Shown here: positions 31,468-45,170 of the stretch, piece by piece
Layout of the letters: each line of letters begins with the position of its first letter
Numbering within the stretch: the first letter of the stretch is position 1
NCBI GenBank assembly: GCA_037074765.1
Contig: JBAMDO010000085.1
Location: forward strand, 99,501-163,500
Source of the DNA: Mansonella perstans
Lineage: Eukaryota; Nematoda; Chromadorea; Rhabditida; Onchocercidae
Direction: 5' to 3'
DNA length: 64,000 nt
Translations under genes and position numbers: made by a program
The notes under the pieces: model-generated
What the model was told of the DNA's origin: nothing
The model's database searches: none
Seen by the model: only the letters and a program-made list of their open reading frames with translations

Positions 31468-33004
31468 ATGGACCGTAAAATTACTTCAAAATTTTATAAA
31501 TTCCTTTCAGAAATTTGGCCTTTAAAAAGATTTAATTCGTAAAAATTTGTTTTGATTAGTATAAAAGTAGTTATATGATTTTGTTTTCATTATTTCATTT
31601 TCTGTTTTTCTCGGTGTGTTAAATTTACTTTTGCTGTTTAGATTTTAGCGGCTTATTCAAAAATAATATCACAATACCATCACCTTATCGCGTTATGTTC
31701 GACACCGAGATGAAGTGCACATCAAATATCGTTAGTATCATTTTTTTTTTTGAAGATATTTGGATATTTTCAGTTCCTTTCTCATGCATTGTTTCTGTTA
31801 CCTTTTAGTTCTTTTTTAATTTCAATTTCCAGTTTCTCTTCAATTTCAATTTCTATATTCCTGTCTTTTCTTTTCTACATTCATTTTGTTTTTGTGTTTT
31901 TTATTATAAATTCTGCTCATAAATTACTTGACAAACTTTGTTATTCTCTCTTGAACAAACATTTAGATACTATGTTTGCATCATTTATAGCTTTTTCATC
32001 CTGTCTTAAAATCTGATATCAATTTAATTTTCATTTTATAGCCAATTTCATCATCTCTAATTTCTATTTTTATCTTCAACATTTAGCCGATTTATCCATT
32101 TTACAACTCTTTTGGACTTCCCCTTTTAGCATTTCGTAAATAATGTGTCATATCAAAGCGCCATTTTTCTCATCCTAAGCCTAAGCATTCTGTATCATAC
32201 AATTATATTTTAAAATAAATCTTAGCATCAATTTCTCTGCTATTTTTCAAATCAACTCTTAAATGAAAGATTTAATTCGAAGTTTTTCTTCCTTCCGGTG
32301 ACTATTGGTAAAGGCAATGATAACTGCAAAAGCAATAAATGTGTGTACAGTTATTATTACAAAAATAATTAGAGATAACGAAATTAGACATTCTAAAATT
32401 TTTAATATATGGAATTTTATATACTCTAATGAATTTTATAAAAGTCAATTCTTTTGCGATATAATTATCTTTGTCGAACGATTTAAATGCAATAAATGAG
32501 ATGTTTGAGAAAAATTATCATCCAATAGAGATGAATTGAAGCATTATATCAGTTAATCACTTTGCAGGAAATATCATGTTGGTTGAAGAATTAGTGTTCA
32601 CCGAAATCAGTCAGGAACTGATGGTGAAGCGGTAAATGAAACAGATATTTTTTGCAAACTTGATTACTTGTCATTACTAATCATTGCAAAAAGAAATTTC
32701 AATGCATGATTGTTACTCTGGCTTTTATTGAATCAAAACTTAACAAAATTTTTTTTTAAATTGTTCATTATTTTTATTAAGAAATTATTGCACACAATAT
32801 GTGGTTGTTCAAATTTATCATTTGGAAATTTTAATTGATTTTTAAATAACAATGAATGATTCCAGTGATTAGTTCAAATAAACATTGCTTTATTTTTCTT
32901 ATTTTTGAAATTGTTTACAACTTTTACTAAGAAATTGCTGCACAGCACATGATTATTCAAAATTGTCATTTGAAAATTTTGATTGATCTATTCTAATAAT
33001 TAGT
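31005..33004. other. intergenic, T-rich, no supported gene
   Basis: Region between the XPG start and the next gene's stop. Contains a CT microsatellite. One short + strand exon-like piece near 32568-32635 (after TTTGCAG, reading MLVEELVFTEISQELMVKR then stop) is not attached to anything recognisable. Confidence 0.45.
31438..31466. repeat. (CT)n microsatellite
   Basis: Uninterrupted CT run of about 12 units followed by an imperfect TTTCTC end, about 430 bases upstream of the XPG start codon. Confidence 0.9.
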
Positions 33005-35143
33005 TCAAATAAGCATTTCTTTATTTTCTCCTAATGCTGATCTATTGGATGAATTTTTGCTTTGTGATGATGAATCGCTTATTGATTGTTGTTGCTGGTT
33101 AGTTGATTGAGATTGTGACTGAGTAATGGCGGCCTGTGTTGTAGATGTTTCGGTCAATGATGATGAAGATGAGGTAGATAATTCAGGTTGTTTACCAGCT
33201 TTTTCCATTGCTTCCATTTCTTTTTGCATTTTCATAGCATATTCAAACATATTTGCATAATGCTGCAAAATGAATGAGGGAAGTGTTTTACTTATCTTTC
33301 AAAGATGTTCGATAGAAGATTTTAAAATTTGTAAAGTTTTCCAGAAACAAAAAAAAAAAATTAAGCTTGATATATTCCGAAAAGATGGAAAAATCCATGG
33401 AATTTAGCAGAAAAAAAAAACCTGGTATATTTTACAATATAATTCAAAACTTTATCTGAAGTATTTCAAAATTTTCATAAAGCAACAGAACAAACCGAAT
33501 CTCGCATAGCATTAAATGCGGCATTTTCCTCACTGGATCGCTTCTCGATATTTTCATCAACATTTTCCGAAAATTTCACAGTTGGAGCTGGTGTTGGTGG
33601 TTCAGGCTAATGTGTATTATATTATTCAAGTATATAGTTCAAGCTATTATAGTTATATATATGCATTTATATATATACATTGATATCAATTGGATATAAT
33701 GAAATGAAAATGTATCTAGCGATTATGTAATGAAACTCAGTTAATAGATTTGTTTTGAAATCAATAAAAAAAAGCTGCATGGAAGGATAAAAGATGTTGG
33801 AATAAAAATAGATAAAAGATATTTAATATTCCATTAATGAATTTATTCTGAAACCAAAAAAAGCCACACGAAAGGATATGAAACATAATTGCTGGTATGT
33901 ACTTGGCAATAACCATCATTCCATAATCATATAATTTACAAAGCAAAATATTTTCAAATATCACGAAGTGAAATTTAGGAAATAACACCGGCAAAAGAAA
34001 GAAAAAAAGTTTTCTCAAAATCTATTCCGTTTCTTTTCTGATTAATAATAAGCATAATTACATTAATTATTTATTTTATGAAATAATTTTTAACATACAC
34101 AAAATAAATGTCCCATTGTTCTTGCTCGTGGCTGATATGTTTCCAGGACATTTGATTCATCAAAGAATGCTTTTCGAGCTCTGAAATTTTGAGCTCTAAG
34201 ATATTTGCATACACTTTTTTTAATCAGAACATTTTGCCAAATAAAATGAAGAAAAATTTTAGTCCTATACATGCTTCATTTTCTTATCGTTAATTATGTT
34301 ATTAACTGGTCATTACAATATTGTTGTTGTTGCAAAACTGCAAAATTGCAATTGCAAAATTCGCATCTAACATATTATAAATCTCAAAAAATTATTTTCA
34401 AATCGAAAAATCACACTAAATCTACTGCTACACTATTAGTAAACGATATTATAAGAGCGATTGAATGATCCCTGATAATAAAAGAAGAAAAACTGCGTGA
34501 TTTCCTAAGTATGATGATAGAAGGAACGAGTGCTTCTTTTATACTCAATAGCAAATCGAGTGTAAAAACTGAATGACTTTTGATTACGAATATAAAAAGA
34601 TATGAATAACTCCTGATGATAAGTGTAAAAGAAAAAATTCAGAAGTTTCAATTATCAAAATTTTTTCAATTATTAATTTAAAGCATAAGAACCTTGTCAA
34701 TGCAGCTGAATGTATACTCATCCAAACATATCCAAAAAATCCAATAAATAAGATTAAAACACCAGCAATTTTTGACGTATTATTGTTGAGGCACATTATT
34801 TGGCATAATTGACAGATAGAACCCATTGTTATCACTACAAGCAAACTGACTGATAGTCGCAACCTTAAAAAATCAATTATTAATTAAATAATTATCAATT
34901 AGTTCTAATTTATTGCTTTTTTGTTAACATGTAAAAGAATTATTCATATTTATATAGTACTTAAGGAGAGATATTTTTTCAGGTATTTATTTTTCTAAGA
35001 CATTGTATTTTTCTACGGTATTTATTAAATGCAAAAGAAAAGAGTGTTTACTTGATAGTTGTTGAACTTTTGCAAGTGGAATCTGTTGGGACACTCACGC
35101 TAGATGCAGCGTGTCCAGGTGAACTCATAGCACTTTTAATCAT
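33005..35143 (-). CDS. two-TM protein with PP1 inhibitor-2-like C-terminal half
   Basis: Predicted exons: 35052-35143, 34693-34863, 34099-34195, 33496-33606, 33005-33262; every phase fits, giving about 241 aa. Residues 1-30 are Ser/Thr-rich; two apolar segments follow, around LLVVITMGSICQLCQIM and GVLILFIGFFGYVWMSI. Then FFDESNVLETYQP, TMGHLF and PEPPTPAPT resemble inhibitor-2 (WDEMNILATYHP, DYG-MK and DEP-TPY), and HYANMFEYAMKMQKEMEAM resembles its HYNE helix. The tail is Ser/Gln-rich. Known inhibitor-2 is a soluble, largely unstructured regulator of protein phosphatase 1 with no membrane segments, so the N-terminal half is unexpected. Either this is a membrane-anchored relative, or two adjacent genes were joined by a wrong splice choice. 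Start may follow a trans-splice acceptor. Confidence 0.55.
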
Positions 35144-35738
35144 TTTTTTTTCACTGCCTGCCCCACAAACACAAACTGTAACAATACCACTTTAATTTCT
35201 TAATAATTCTATTTATTAAGAATGAAGCGGCAAATTTCGAAATTTGCATATTTCTCAAATGATAATGAAAAAATAGCAGAAATAATTATCTGAAGAGAGG
35301 AATTGCACGATGGAAGAAATAGAGAAGTTTCATGATTTCAAGAATTATCGGGAATCATCTGCTTACGGCACATTACAATCTATCTATAACATTAAGATGA
35401 GAAATCGCTTGATGTATCACCACTCAAAAGCGAGTTCACTGCTAAATTTTTAAACCAATGATTCATCTATACGATAATTTTTGCACTGGAATTATTCCTG
35501 GCATGTAGTAAAATGTTGAAATTTTGTTTATAAGCCTGATTTCTTTTGAAGTACTAAAGGGCAAAGTACTACCAAATATATTAAATAAAGAAATGCTCCT
35601 CTTTAGTTATCAGTTGCAGTTAATTTATGACCATAAATGTCGGTACTACGAAAAAGATTCAAAAATACAAATATGAAAAATATGGTGATCATACAGCCAA
35701 CAAAATGGACCACAAATTAATACAGATTGACAACTCAC

Positions 35739-35891
35739 CTTTTTCTTCGTATGAACCCATAATTTCAATGCCGCAACCTTTTCATCAATAATCTGAGACT
35801 TCCTCAGTATTTCCGCCATTAACATATAACGAAGCGCGGTTACGATATCCATCATTCGTACCTTAAAAATATCTCCCATTGCACAATACAT
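35739..35891 (-). CDS. putative isolated coding exon
   Basis: 51-codon frame from ATG ending at a good donor (AAAAAG|GTGAGT), reading MGDIFKVRMMDIVTALRYML then a Lys/Glu-rich helix-like stretch (RKSQIIDEKVAALKLWVHTK). Phase 0 does not join to the next gene's first exon at 35143, so it is probably a separate gene or an alternative 5' exon. Family not recognised. Confidence 0.35.
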
Positions 35892-36523
35892 TTCGAGGAC
35901 TAATCAGTTATCTCTGCAACAAAACGATATAATGAAACGCATTTCAAATTGATTCCAAGTGACCAGTGACTTTGTATTTGTCGAGTGTCTTTTCATCCGA
36001 TAGTTCATTCTAAATTAATGAAAAATTGAATCTCAATTTCAATAATTTCAAAAGTCTCCCTATCTTTATTTAAGGAATTTCAATACCTGGTTATATTCAG
36101 TTGTTTCTTGGAGAACAATTTACGCTCAAAAATATTTAATATAGATGGAATACTGCGCTGGAATTGCAAATCAAAGGTTCCTTGTTATTTAAAGCAACTG
36201 GGTTCATATGGCAAATATTATTATAAATTTAATGTGAGATTTAAATTCTAACATAGCTGGAAATTATTTCATGCATACGTTATTAAATACAATGAAAAGT
36301 AATTACAATATATGCAATAATTGGCCAGCAGTAGATGATTATTTGCAACATTTAGGAATGATTGATAAATTAAAAAGAAAAAAGGAAAACAATGTTAAGA
36401 ATTGAAAAAGATACTGATGTGGTTTAGGTTCGCCTTTAATAGAAATTTGTGCGAGATGTTCATTAATTTATTTTGCATTTCAAGCCAAGTATCATGTTTC
36501 CTGAAAAAAACAAATATTTCACC

Positions 36524-37356
36524 CGTAGTAAACAAGAATTATTTGAAATTTTATGATGACTTTGCAAAAATTTTCTTTTTTAAGAAAAAATGTGATTTTT
36601 AAATGGAATATAATCATTTTCAGCATTGGCAGCACCATATTCAATGTAATAATAACCATAGCTGTAAGTCCTTACGGCCCACCATCTCGTTCAATTACAA
36701 CATCGAAACATCTATTACTATATTCATAGTAGAAATTATGAATATAGTAATATTTTTTCCGACAATTTTCCGACACTTTCAAGTACCGTATAGTGAGCTG
36801 ATCAAAAAATATTTTTGCAAGTACTTGCTCGTGATTGTTTCTCTTGTTTTTGAGTAATTTAAATTCAATATATGCTAATTTCTTATTTCGATTCCTTAAA
36901 AAATCATTTAATTTAATTACTTAGAAAGTAAATGACAGACAAACGAAATTACATCAGATAATTTATTCATCAATTAAATTTGTCATGTCGATTCCATCAA
37001 TTTCTATTATTATAAATTTACAATTTTTTTTACAATCAAATTTGCAATCTTTAATTTTCTAGGAAATAAGAAAAAATGTAAGTGGTAATAAATACTGCCT
37101 TATTCAAATTTCTTTCTTTAATGCACTTATTTCATCTGTTGTTATTTAAAGAAATTCAAAATGTTTTTCATTCATTCATTTTATTTTCATCCTATAGAGC
37201 AGCCACAATCCAGTCATTTGCCAAACTGTTCAGACCTAAAACAATCAGACAACGACGGTAAAAGCGGAAGTAGTTCTTCAGTGACTGCTGATAATGTTGT
37301 ACATGATCAATTGAAAAAACTGCCTCATTTTATTTCTCATAGTCCTGCCCAAAAGT
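36524..37356 (+). repeat. segment B, second copy (direct repeat)
   Basis: Direct copy of 12531-13369 with tiny indels. Its first 75 bases (36524-36598) also occur, inverted, at 39751-39825. Upstream sequence is unrelated to that of the first copy. Confidence 0.88.
36624..37325 (+). pseudogene. NCX alpha-1-like fragment (second copy)
   Basis: Same content as 12631-13330: an acceptor, then IGSTIFNVIITIAVSPYG followed by stops, and a Ser-rich exon-like piece from about 37197. A further + frame at about 37730-37850 (FLWQFYSLIDSISKEQTSE) and one at about 37842-37926 (containing LVELPCEVIHDAAERL) lie downstream; their relation to NCX is not established. Confidence 0.5.
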
Positions 37357-39552
37357 TTCCTTTACTTCTCATAGTTTTCGAGCCAGTTGGACTTTAGTCG
37401 ATCATACTCTAAAAGTACTCTACATTGGAATCGATTTGAAATTTTTTTTTGTAAACTTTTTATCCTCTGGCTGCTTGATTATGATGTCTGCATTGCTTTC
37501 AGGAACGTCCAACATAACTGTAGACATTTATATGTCTTCCTAATATCTTATACTTTTGAATTGAAATACTGCCACCTGAATAGTTCTATGATACTTCATA
37601 TTCGAATATCTTCATTAATATTTTGTTTATATTCATTAATTTATATTTAATAATGTTATATTTAGCGTTCTCGGCATTCTTCAATTACTGACTTATCATA
37701 AATAATTTGGCTCCTGTAACATTCTATTCCAAGCAATTTTTGTGGCAATTTTATTCATTGATTGATTCAATTAGTAAAGAGCAGACATCGGAAAATAGCA
37801 ATGGCGATGATTGTATCAGTTTAATTACCGAAAGCATTTGAGAAACTGCTTGTTGAATTGCCTTGCGAAGTGATTCATGATGCTGCTGAACGCCTTAATA
37901 GTGTTAATTATGGAACTCCGGCTAGATAATCAATTTCCGGACCGATCTTCATCCTTTAATTGATCTTCATGTAACTAAAGCTTTTTGGAAAAAAAGAGAA
38001 ATTGATTTAAGTTAAGAGAGTAGGTAAGGAACAAATTATGATATTTATTGAGTGCAGAAAAGCTCAGTTTTTTTAGTTACATAATAAAAGCCTGAGATTT
38101 ATGTATTATGGCCAGAGCTATCAAGATTGAAATATTTGGTTGTGCAATGTGGCCTTTTTTATTGTTTAACGTAGCTACGCAAGAAATACCATAGCTCATT
38201 TTACGTACTCCATATACTTTAACTTAGCAAAAACTTTGAAGGTTCCTTGCCTAACTAGAGCATGATTTTTTGGCTATTTTTCACGTTGATTTTATTTATT
38301 TACCTTTTCACTTGTCTTCATTAATTCTTTATTTCAGATTAATCAAAGATGTAAAAAGAAGATCGCCCACTGACTGCAATTACAGCAAATTCAAATTTTC
38401 TTGTAAATCGTATTTAACTTGTTGAGCAAAGTATTTCCACTGAATTTCATTAACTCCCTTAAATCTCTTCGAAATTTTTCCTTATATATGTGCAATTTCA
38501 CTAACAAAATTTATTCTCAATTACTAAGGAAACTACATTTTAGTGATCGATAACGCTAGTATCAGTCTCAAAATAACTAAGATGCTAGATCTTCATATTT
38601 CAATAAACTGAATTTCAAAGATTTTCTTTAAAATTTACAATTTAACGTCAGAATCCTGACAAAGACTAGAAGAGACAGTCCTCTGCTGAAACCTAACTTT
38701 CTCGGAAATCTAAAACTTTTGTAATAAGTGTGTTCATTAGTGATGTAAATATAATTTATCTACATTTCATATGTATATGCTAAACCTTGATATCTAAATT
38801 GTGTAAAAATCACTGAAATATCTCTCTTTTACTATTCATGCAATTCAAACTTGCATTATAACTTGCATTACCTGCAACATACGCATCTTTTTTTTGCAAT
38901 TTGCATTTGCATGTGGGCAGCACAGATGAACTAAAAGTACTGATGGCATTGATGAGACCAAAAGTTGAAACTAAAGGCGAAAAATTTTTTAATTTCAAAG
39001 ATTGTGGTAAATAAATAATATTTAAACAACAAATTGGAAAAGCTTGTTGTAATTAATTTGAAAAGAATGATGACATATGAAACTATGAGCGGTGCTCGAA
39101 TTTACTTTAAAAACCAGAAATGACGTGGTATGATCCGAAAGCAGAGAAACCGAGTAAATAAACCAAATTCCAACAAAAAAACCTGTTGTTAGCATTTGAA
39201 AACAGAAATTCGCTGGGAATTTTTCAATTTTAATGATGGATCAGAAGTAACGTTATAATAAATTTAAAGAGACCAGTCACAAATATGTAAATGGATGGTC
39301 TAAAATTCTAAAAAGCTTACAATTTTGAATTGTTTAGAATTAAATCAATTCTATTGAAATAAAACCACTACAATTTTCCGATGTTTTGAGACATATTTCA
39401 TAACCATTAACTTTTCCTATAAACTTAATTACCAGAGTATGTTAAAATAAGCTGCAATAGTGCTTTGCTTTATCTTTTTAGAACTCAAGAAAATTTCGAC
39501 TTCGAAATTTGATTATCTAGATAAGAATTATTGCTAACTTTAACTTCATACT
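37357..39552. other. no firm gene; exon-like fragments
   Basis: Besides the short frames near 37730-37926, a minus frame at about 38870-38998 reads MKLKNFSPLVSTFGLINAIS and ends at a GTAATG donor; it is not recognised. The remainder is AT-rich with nothing identifiable. Confidence 0.35.
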
Positions 39553-41254
39553 TCATGGTCCACCCAATTCATCTCCAACTGGAGGACGTCGTCTAATTAT
39601 AACTACTGCAATGCAGATCAAGGCTTCAATGCAAAATATTTTCACCGAAAATGCAAACGTTCCCTGTTCGACATAGAAATTATTACCATGCCAACGATGA
39701 TAAACTGCTACTATCGTCCATGCCATTCCTGAGAAAAAACATCAACCATTAAATCACATTTTTTCTTAAAAAAGAAAATTTTTGCAAAGTCATCATAAAA
39801 TTTCAAATAATTCTTGTTTACTACGACAATCGAAATTCTTAAGTTCTTATAGTGGGACTGATGATTAGAACTGACGAACCTATTCCTAGAAATACATTGA
39901 CACCATTCGATCCGATAACATTACCAATTGACGAGTCAGTGTATTTCTCCTGGATTTCTGCCACTCTGAATGCAAATGTATCTGAAATTTTTTTGTTTGA
40001 AATACTAGCTCAAGGATAATTAACTGATTTTTACTTGCCTCTTGATATTCCTAGTTATTCCTGGTTTTTTTCTTTTTTTTTAAGCAGATTAAATAGCAGA
40101 TTATGAGGACAACTTTCTCATCGCTTTCGCTTTAGACTTTCTGATGTTAATAGTTTTGCTCAAGAACTGCCAAATTTAAAAATGCTGCATAACTTTGGTA
40201 AAGCTATCATACTTATCATTTCCATGTTTAAAGTAATTTACAAGAAACAAATTATTTGTCTGGGATGGAAGTATCAAGAGAGACGAACGAAATAGCCATC
40301 CTTAAAACTAATCCAGCATCCAAAATGTGCTGCCAAATCATCAAGAATGTCTATTAAGATACCGATCAAAAGGAGTGATGCAATGAAATATGCACAGCCA
40401 TTTCCAATAATCTGAAATTCATTTTTTTTCTGTTGCAATTTTGAAAATACGATAATTTTACAACAAAGTAGGAAGTATACTAACATGTTGGTGATATGAT
40501 TGCAAAGAATAATTTCCGTGGTAGAAACAAAAAATAATCAAAGAACATTGGACGTTCTACTTTATTCACCTCTTATTTGGTATTACTTTCGTCGTCCTTA
40601 AACCCTTTAAAGAACAGGATCAAATATTACTCTCAACATTTATTGTTCTAAAATTTCTAAAATTTCAAGATCCTATTATTTTAATATATTTGTGCACACA
40701 AGTGTACATATATTATCGTCCAAAAAGAGATATTATTAAAAAGTTACTAAGTTAAATCAATAAGTACCTAAAATATTTTTTAAAATAATGTATTGTATAA
40801 GAAAATAAGTATGAATGGAAAATGTAAATATTATCTCAAAACAATGTCGGCATGAATAGTTAAAGCATTAGCAAATTTTTCATCCAATTTGTTGTATCGA
40901 GCATAAATGACGTATTAGCGTTCCGTAACATACGATCGATGACATTCTGAAAGTTTGATATGAAATTCAAATACATTGGAAAATTCGACATTAATTTCTT
41001 TGATTAACGTCGAATCTCAAAAATGTCGAAATGAAACTAAATAAGTTTCTTTATCACTTAAAGCTTTTATCATTTATTATTCAGCTACTAATTAAAAATC
41101 TTTACATACATTGATAATTTTGAAAATATCGTAACCCGAAATTCCTTGCTTTCTTTGATGGTAATTTGACATTTTTCGAATTTTCCCAAATATGGCTTTC
41201 CTAATTTAGTAATTTTAAGCTCCTCTTTCGTTAAATATTCGTTTTCATCGGAAT
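39553..41254 (-). pseudogene. Na/Ca exchanger (SLC8/NCX) pseudogene, C-terminal half
   Basis: Same exons as in arm A, reversed: 41136-41254, about 40841-40946, 40260-40411, 39880-39981, plus the terminal exon 39553-39728 that arm A lacks. The terminal exon joins in phase (FLGIG then MAWTIVAVYHRWHG) and ends RRRPPVGDELGGP before a stop, matching the NCX C-terminal RRRPEIGGELGGP. The same lesions seen in arm A are present: the short A-run frameshift after NWMK, the frameshift after ISFKD, and AC where the donor should be GT. Upstream N-terminal exons were not found in the window. The gene was therefore dead before the arms were copied, or the copies have been homogenised since. Confidence 0.85.
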
Positions 41255-43324
41255 CTATAAATAACATATTATAATGTTAAGGTGTATGCTTGAACTTTCC
41301 TTCACTGCCACAATAATAACTCTTGCTTTGTTCCAGTTTTCCAATTATTATAAGTATTTCTTCTTTGTATCTGCAAAAAAAGATCTTTTCTGTTCATCGT
41401 CCATCTGTCCTTGTCTCTTTGAAATTTAATGTAAAATTTCAAAACGAATAATTACTGTACGATCCAGTTTAATTGTTCCACGAATTCGCAATCCAGTTTT
41501 GCAATAATCCATTCAAAATTTGAATATTTTTTAGTTTTTAAAACAAAAAATTTTAAAAAATAATATTTCTGCAACGAAAATTGAAAGTTGTGGATGGTGA
41601 TTAGGCTGGAGTTCATTGCTTATATAGCTTATATTTCGGGGTTTGTATCCTGAAATACCACTTCTTCAAAAATGTTACCCATAACTATCGGTAGAAGAAT
41701 GATCAATAAGAAGTTACGCTATTAAAGAATAAAACTCTAACTTTATGTTTATAGAGGGATTATATGTTTAAGTCCATTTTTGTAGGCAAGACAATTTACA
41801 ACACTGTAAATTCATAAACACTGTTACTTTATTTGAATGTTGGAAACCGATTCGAGGTTTGAGGAGACTAATACCTTGTGTAATTTAGGTTGTTGAGTTT
41901 TTAATCTGTCGATAATGATTGGTATCAGATAAATGATACAGGCTGATTTGCAAATATTAATACATAGTTGTTAAAAAATTTTGCGATTAAACTTTATTCC
42001 AACAATTGCATTTGTAGTATGTCGAAATCAAAAAAAAGTTAAAATAAATCAAAGCAGCCTATTAAAGCATTTAAAAATGAAACAGTTTAACTGTTGCCTC
42101 AGTCGTCTTTATCAAATATTGGCTGCTTTTCAACAACAGCTCATTTAAAAACTGTTTTTTTGCATGTCATTAACAATTGTGCTGAAAAAAACAATAGTAA
42201 CGAGAACTTAACATCTGACACCTATCCATTGCATTCACTAACAGCTACCCATCGTAATCATTCATAATCATCGTAATCAATGGTTATGACATATTGATTT
42301 TTTTTCTTCAATTTTCAATGAAAATTTCTGTAGAAATTACTTAACTCAATAGCGAAGATAACTCTGACTGTTTGCAATGTAATCGTAGAAGTCATTTCAT
42401 TAGCAAGGAAGATACATTGAAGCAATCGAAAATTTTCCTTATTTATTTGAAAATTTGTTGTTTAGTCTTCTTCTATTGTCATTTGAAGAAAAATCCTGTG
42501 AAGTTCAATAAAGTCAACATTTTTCGCGGTCCGATATGGTATATTTCCGTAAAAACTCAAAATTGAAAACTGTCAATGAATTGAAGTTAAAAAAGTGAAG
42601 CAAAAAAATATTTCTAATAATTTTTTTTTTTTGTGAGCGAAGCTATTTTATTATACATTGTTTTGATAGGAGGATTAATCACTGACAGCTAAAGTCCAGG
42701 AAGACTTGTTTCGTTGGAAATAATTGTAGGGATGAGTAAATAATTAAAACAACTTTCCACTCACCTGTATCAGAACATAAAAACAAGTGTTAATACTGTT
42801 TGAACAGATTGAATGATATACAAACATAAAATGCTTGGATATATTTTTTATTGAAAAGTGTTTTTATAACAAAAAAATCATTCTGCATTTAAGAGAGAAT
42901 GATTTACCAAGAGACCGTGCCATGCACAGCTGAAAATCAGTAAAATAAATACGTTCAGCATTTCTTCAATAACCAATTTCGTACGCAGGCTATTTGCCAT
43001 CCATACCATTATCTATCTATTCGTAAGTAGACTTAAATTTCAAAATTACTAGTTATGAAATATTATTCATTCACTGATTTCATTCTTCAATGTCATAATA
43101 ATAATGCATGAAGATCGGAAAAATATTCGTGCCGAATGATAATTATAGCATTTTCAGTGTTGTATTAATATTTCGGGATGATCAATCAAAAAATCATCGC
43201 CTTATTGCTTCTCATTATGAGCGCTCAAATCATCTTTATATTTGGAGAAACGTATTGCAAAATAATTTAAAATTTCTTATGAACATTATTTTTGAACAAC
43301 TAAGTATCCTTCTATAACGATAAT
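39751..43324 (-). repeat. inverted duplication arm A'
   Basis: Reverse complement of 9031-12605. Its inner end continues into the proper NCX terminal exon, so this copy has the undisturbed gene order and is the likely source. Its outer end meets the serpin at 43359-45170. Confidence 0.9.
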
Positions 43325-43358
43325 TTTCTTACTTTTCTACAACAACGAAATTTTTCAG

Positions 43359-45170
43359 TTCCTTAACTAATCGTGCGCAGTGGAACTTTGCAGTTTATTT
43401 ACTGCAACAAGTGGCAAGAGATGATAAATCAGCCGTCCTATCTCCTCTTGCAGTGTCAACCTCACTTTTCACAGTTTTTCTTGCAACGAAAGGCGAAACG
43501 AAGCAACAGCTGCGTTATGTTCTGGGAGGAAGTAATTACAGATTGAAAATTTTAAGCTCGAAGAATTACCTTTGCTTTTGAAAAACCACTGAGAAGGATC
43601 CAAAGCTGATCCTACGGATAGGTATATTCCAAAAATGTTAAACTGATCGTTTCTAAATTAACTATAAATCCAAATTCTCAGCTGCAAGCATGCCAGAATT
43701 TCAATTGTATTTCAAAAGAATTCTGGATGATATCACATCGGCAAAAAGCAATGATTACATGTTGAATTTTAAAAATGGTTTTTACATAAAGGAGGGAATA
43801 CGCGCAAAGAAAAGCATTCGAAGAATGCTTCCGCTTTATTTTAAAGTGGCATTGAATGAATTCAATTTGGTGAAGAAAGGCGACCTTTTTAAGGTATGAT
43901 TAGATTATGAAAAACAAAAGTAGGGGGAAGTGAAATCAATAAGAATAGATAAAATGATCGTTGCTGCTATCATTTTTTAACCTACAAATTTCATCATTAC
44001 ATTTGTTACCGTGAAGTAAAACTCCTTTTCAGATAATGGACAATTGGATTTCGTTTGAAAATGATAATAAAATGGCAGATGTATTTACAATAAGTAATGC
44101 CAACAGGCATATCTTTGTATTGCTTATGAATGGAATTCATTTCAAAGGCACTTGGAACACACAATTCATACAGGAATTAACTAGCAAAAAAAATTTTTAC
44201 ATTTCTAGAAAAGAAATGATACAGGTAAGTGTGTTAATATTTGTTGTAATTAGAAGTCCTTGATTATTAATCTTTGAATATTCCACTTGAATATCTTCGC
44301 CTATCATCATTCAGATACGGATTATGCGGACAACGGAAGAGATACCGTATTATGCTAACGATCTTGTGAAACTTATCAGAATGCCTTATGTTGGTGATAA
44401 AGTAGAAATGGTTTTTATATTACCGCAAGAACGTTTCGGCTTATCTCACGTCCTAAAAAATTTGACAGGCGACAAGCTACTGAAATATATTGTTGATGCA
44501 AAGAGTAAACGTGTTGCTGTAAGTCATTCATTCAGTTCCAATTACTTAAACAATAACTTAAACAAGTTAATGCATATGACTGTGAAAGATAAGAAAAAGT
44601 TCGTAGTTGATTTTGTTGCTTGCTGCTGTCTTTTGCTTATTTTATTCGTCTTCTCCCTTAAACAAGTTTGGAGATATTTTGATAATATCAATTAAAAGTT
44701 ATTTTAATTTCAGATTTCACTGCCAAAATTCCGACTGAAAGGAAGATTGAATCTGAAAAACGTGCTGAAGCAAATTGGCATCACAGATGTGTTCAACGGA
44801 AGTGCTAATTTCGGAGAGCTTCTGTACGATCGAGTGCCAATTTCTTTTAGTGAATTGATGCATTCAGGATTCATTGAGGTTTGTGTGAATTTTTCTTTGA
44901 TGAAAAATTTAATGAAAACTTCTTTTTTGGTGAATAATTTGGGAAACATAAAGACTTCAATCATTTACTTCAACCATTTACAATCACTTGCAGGTAAGTG
45001 AAAAAGGTACGGAACGAGTTCAAGATTTTCAAGTCACTGCTAAGTTAAAGCATTTTTTCCATCCATCTCCATACAATTTTATTGCTGATCAACCATTCCT
45101 CTTCGCAATCATTAAGGACTTGGAAACTGTTCTGTTTGCAGGCCAATTTGTCAAACCATTCCGCGAATAA
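43359..45170 (+). pseudogene. serpin paralogue with a premature stop
   Basis: Exons 43359-43621, 43682-43893, 44033-44224, 44315-44518, 44714-44878 and 44994-45170 match the serpin at 7153-9015 in size and phase (five of six identical in length). Serpin landmarks: SAVLSPLAVSTSLF, HFKGTWNTQF, KLIRMPY and VEMVFILP, VSEKGTERVQDFQVTA, NFIADQPFLFAI and LFAGQF. Exon 1 has an in-frame TGA at 43579-43581, where the paralogue has TCA, and no in-frame ATG was found immediately upstream. Later exons are open and well kept, so inactivation may be recent, or translation may start downstream, or the base may be wrong. Hinge residues Arg-Val-Gln-Asp again argue against inhibitory activity. Confidence 0.75.

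Noticed and set aside
38810..38998. Minus frame MKLKNFSPLVSTFG as a further NCX C-terminal exon
   Set aside because: NCX already ends in a stop after GELGGP at 39553 and the residues do not resemble the NCX tail.
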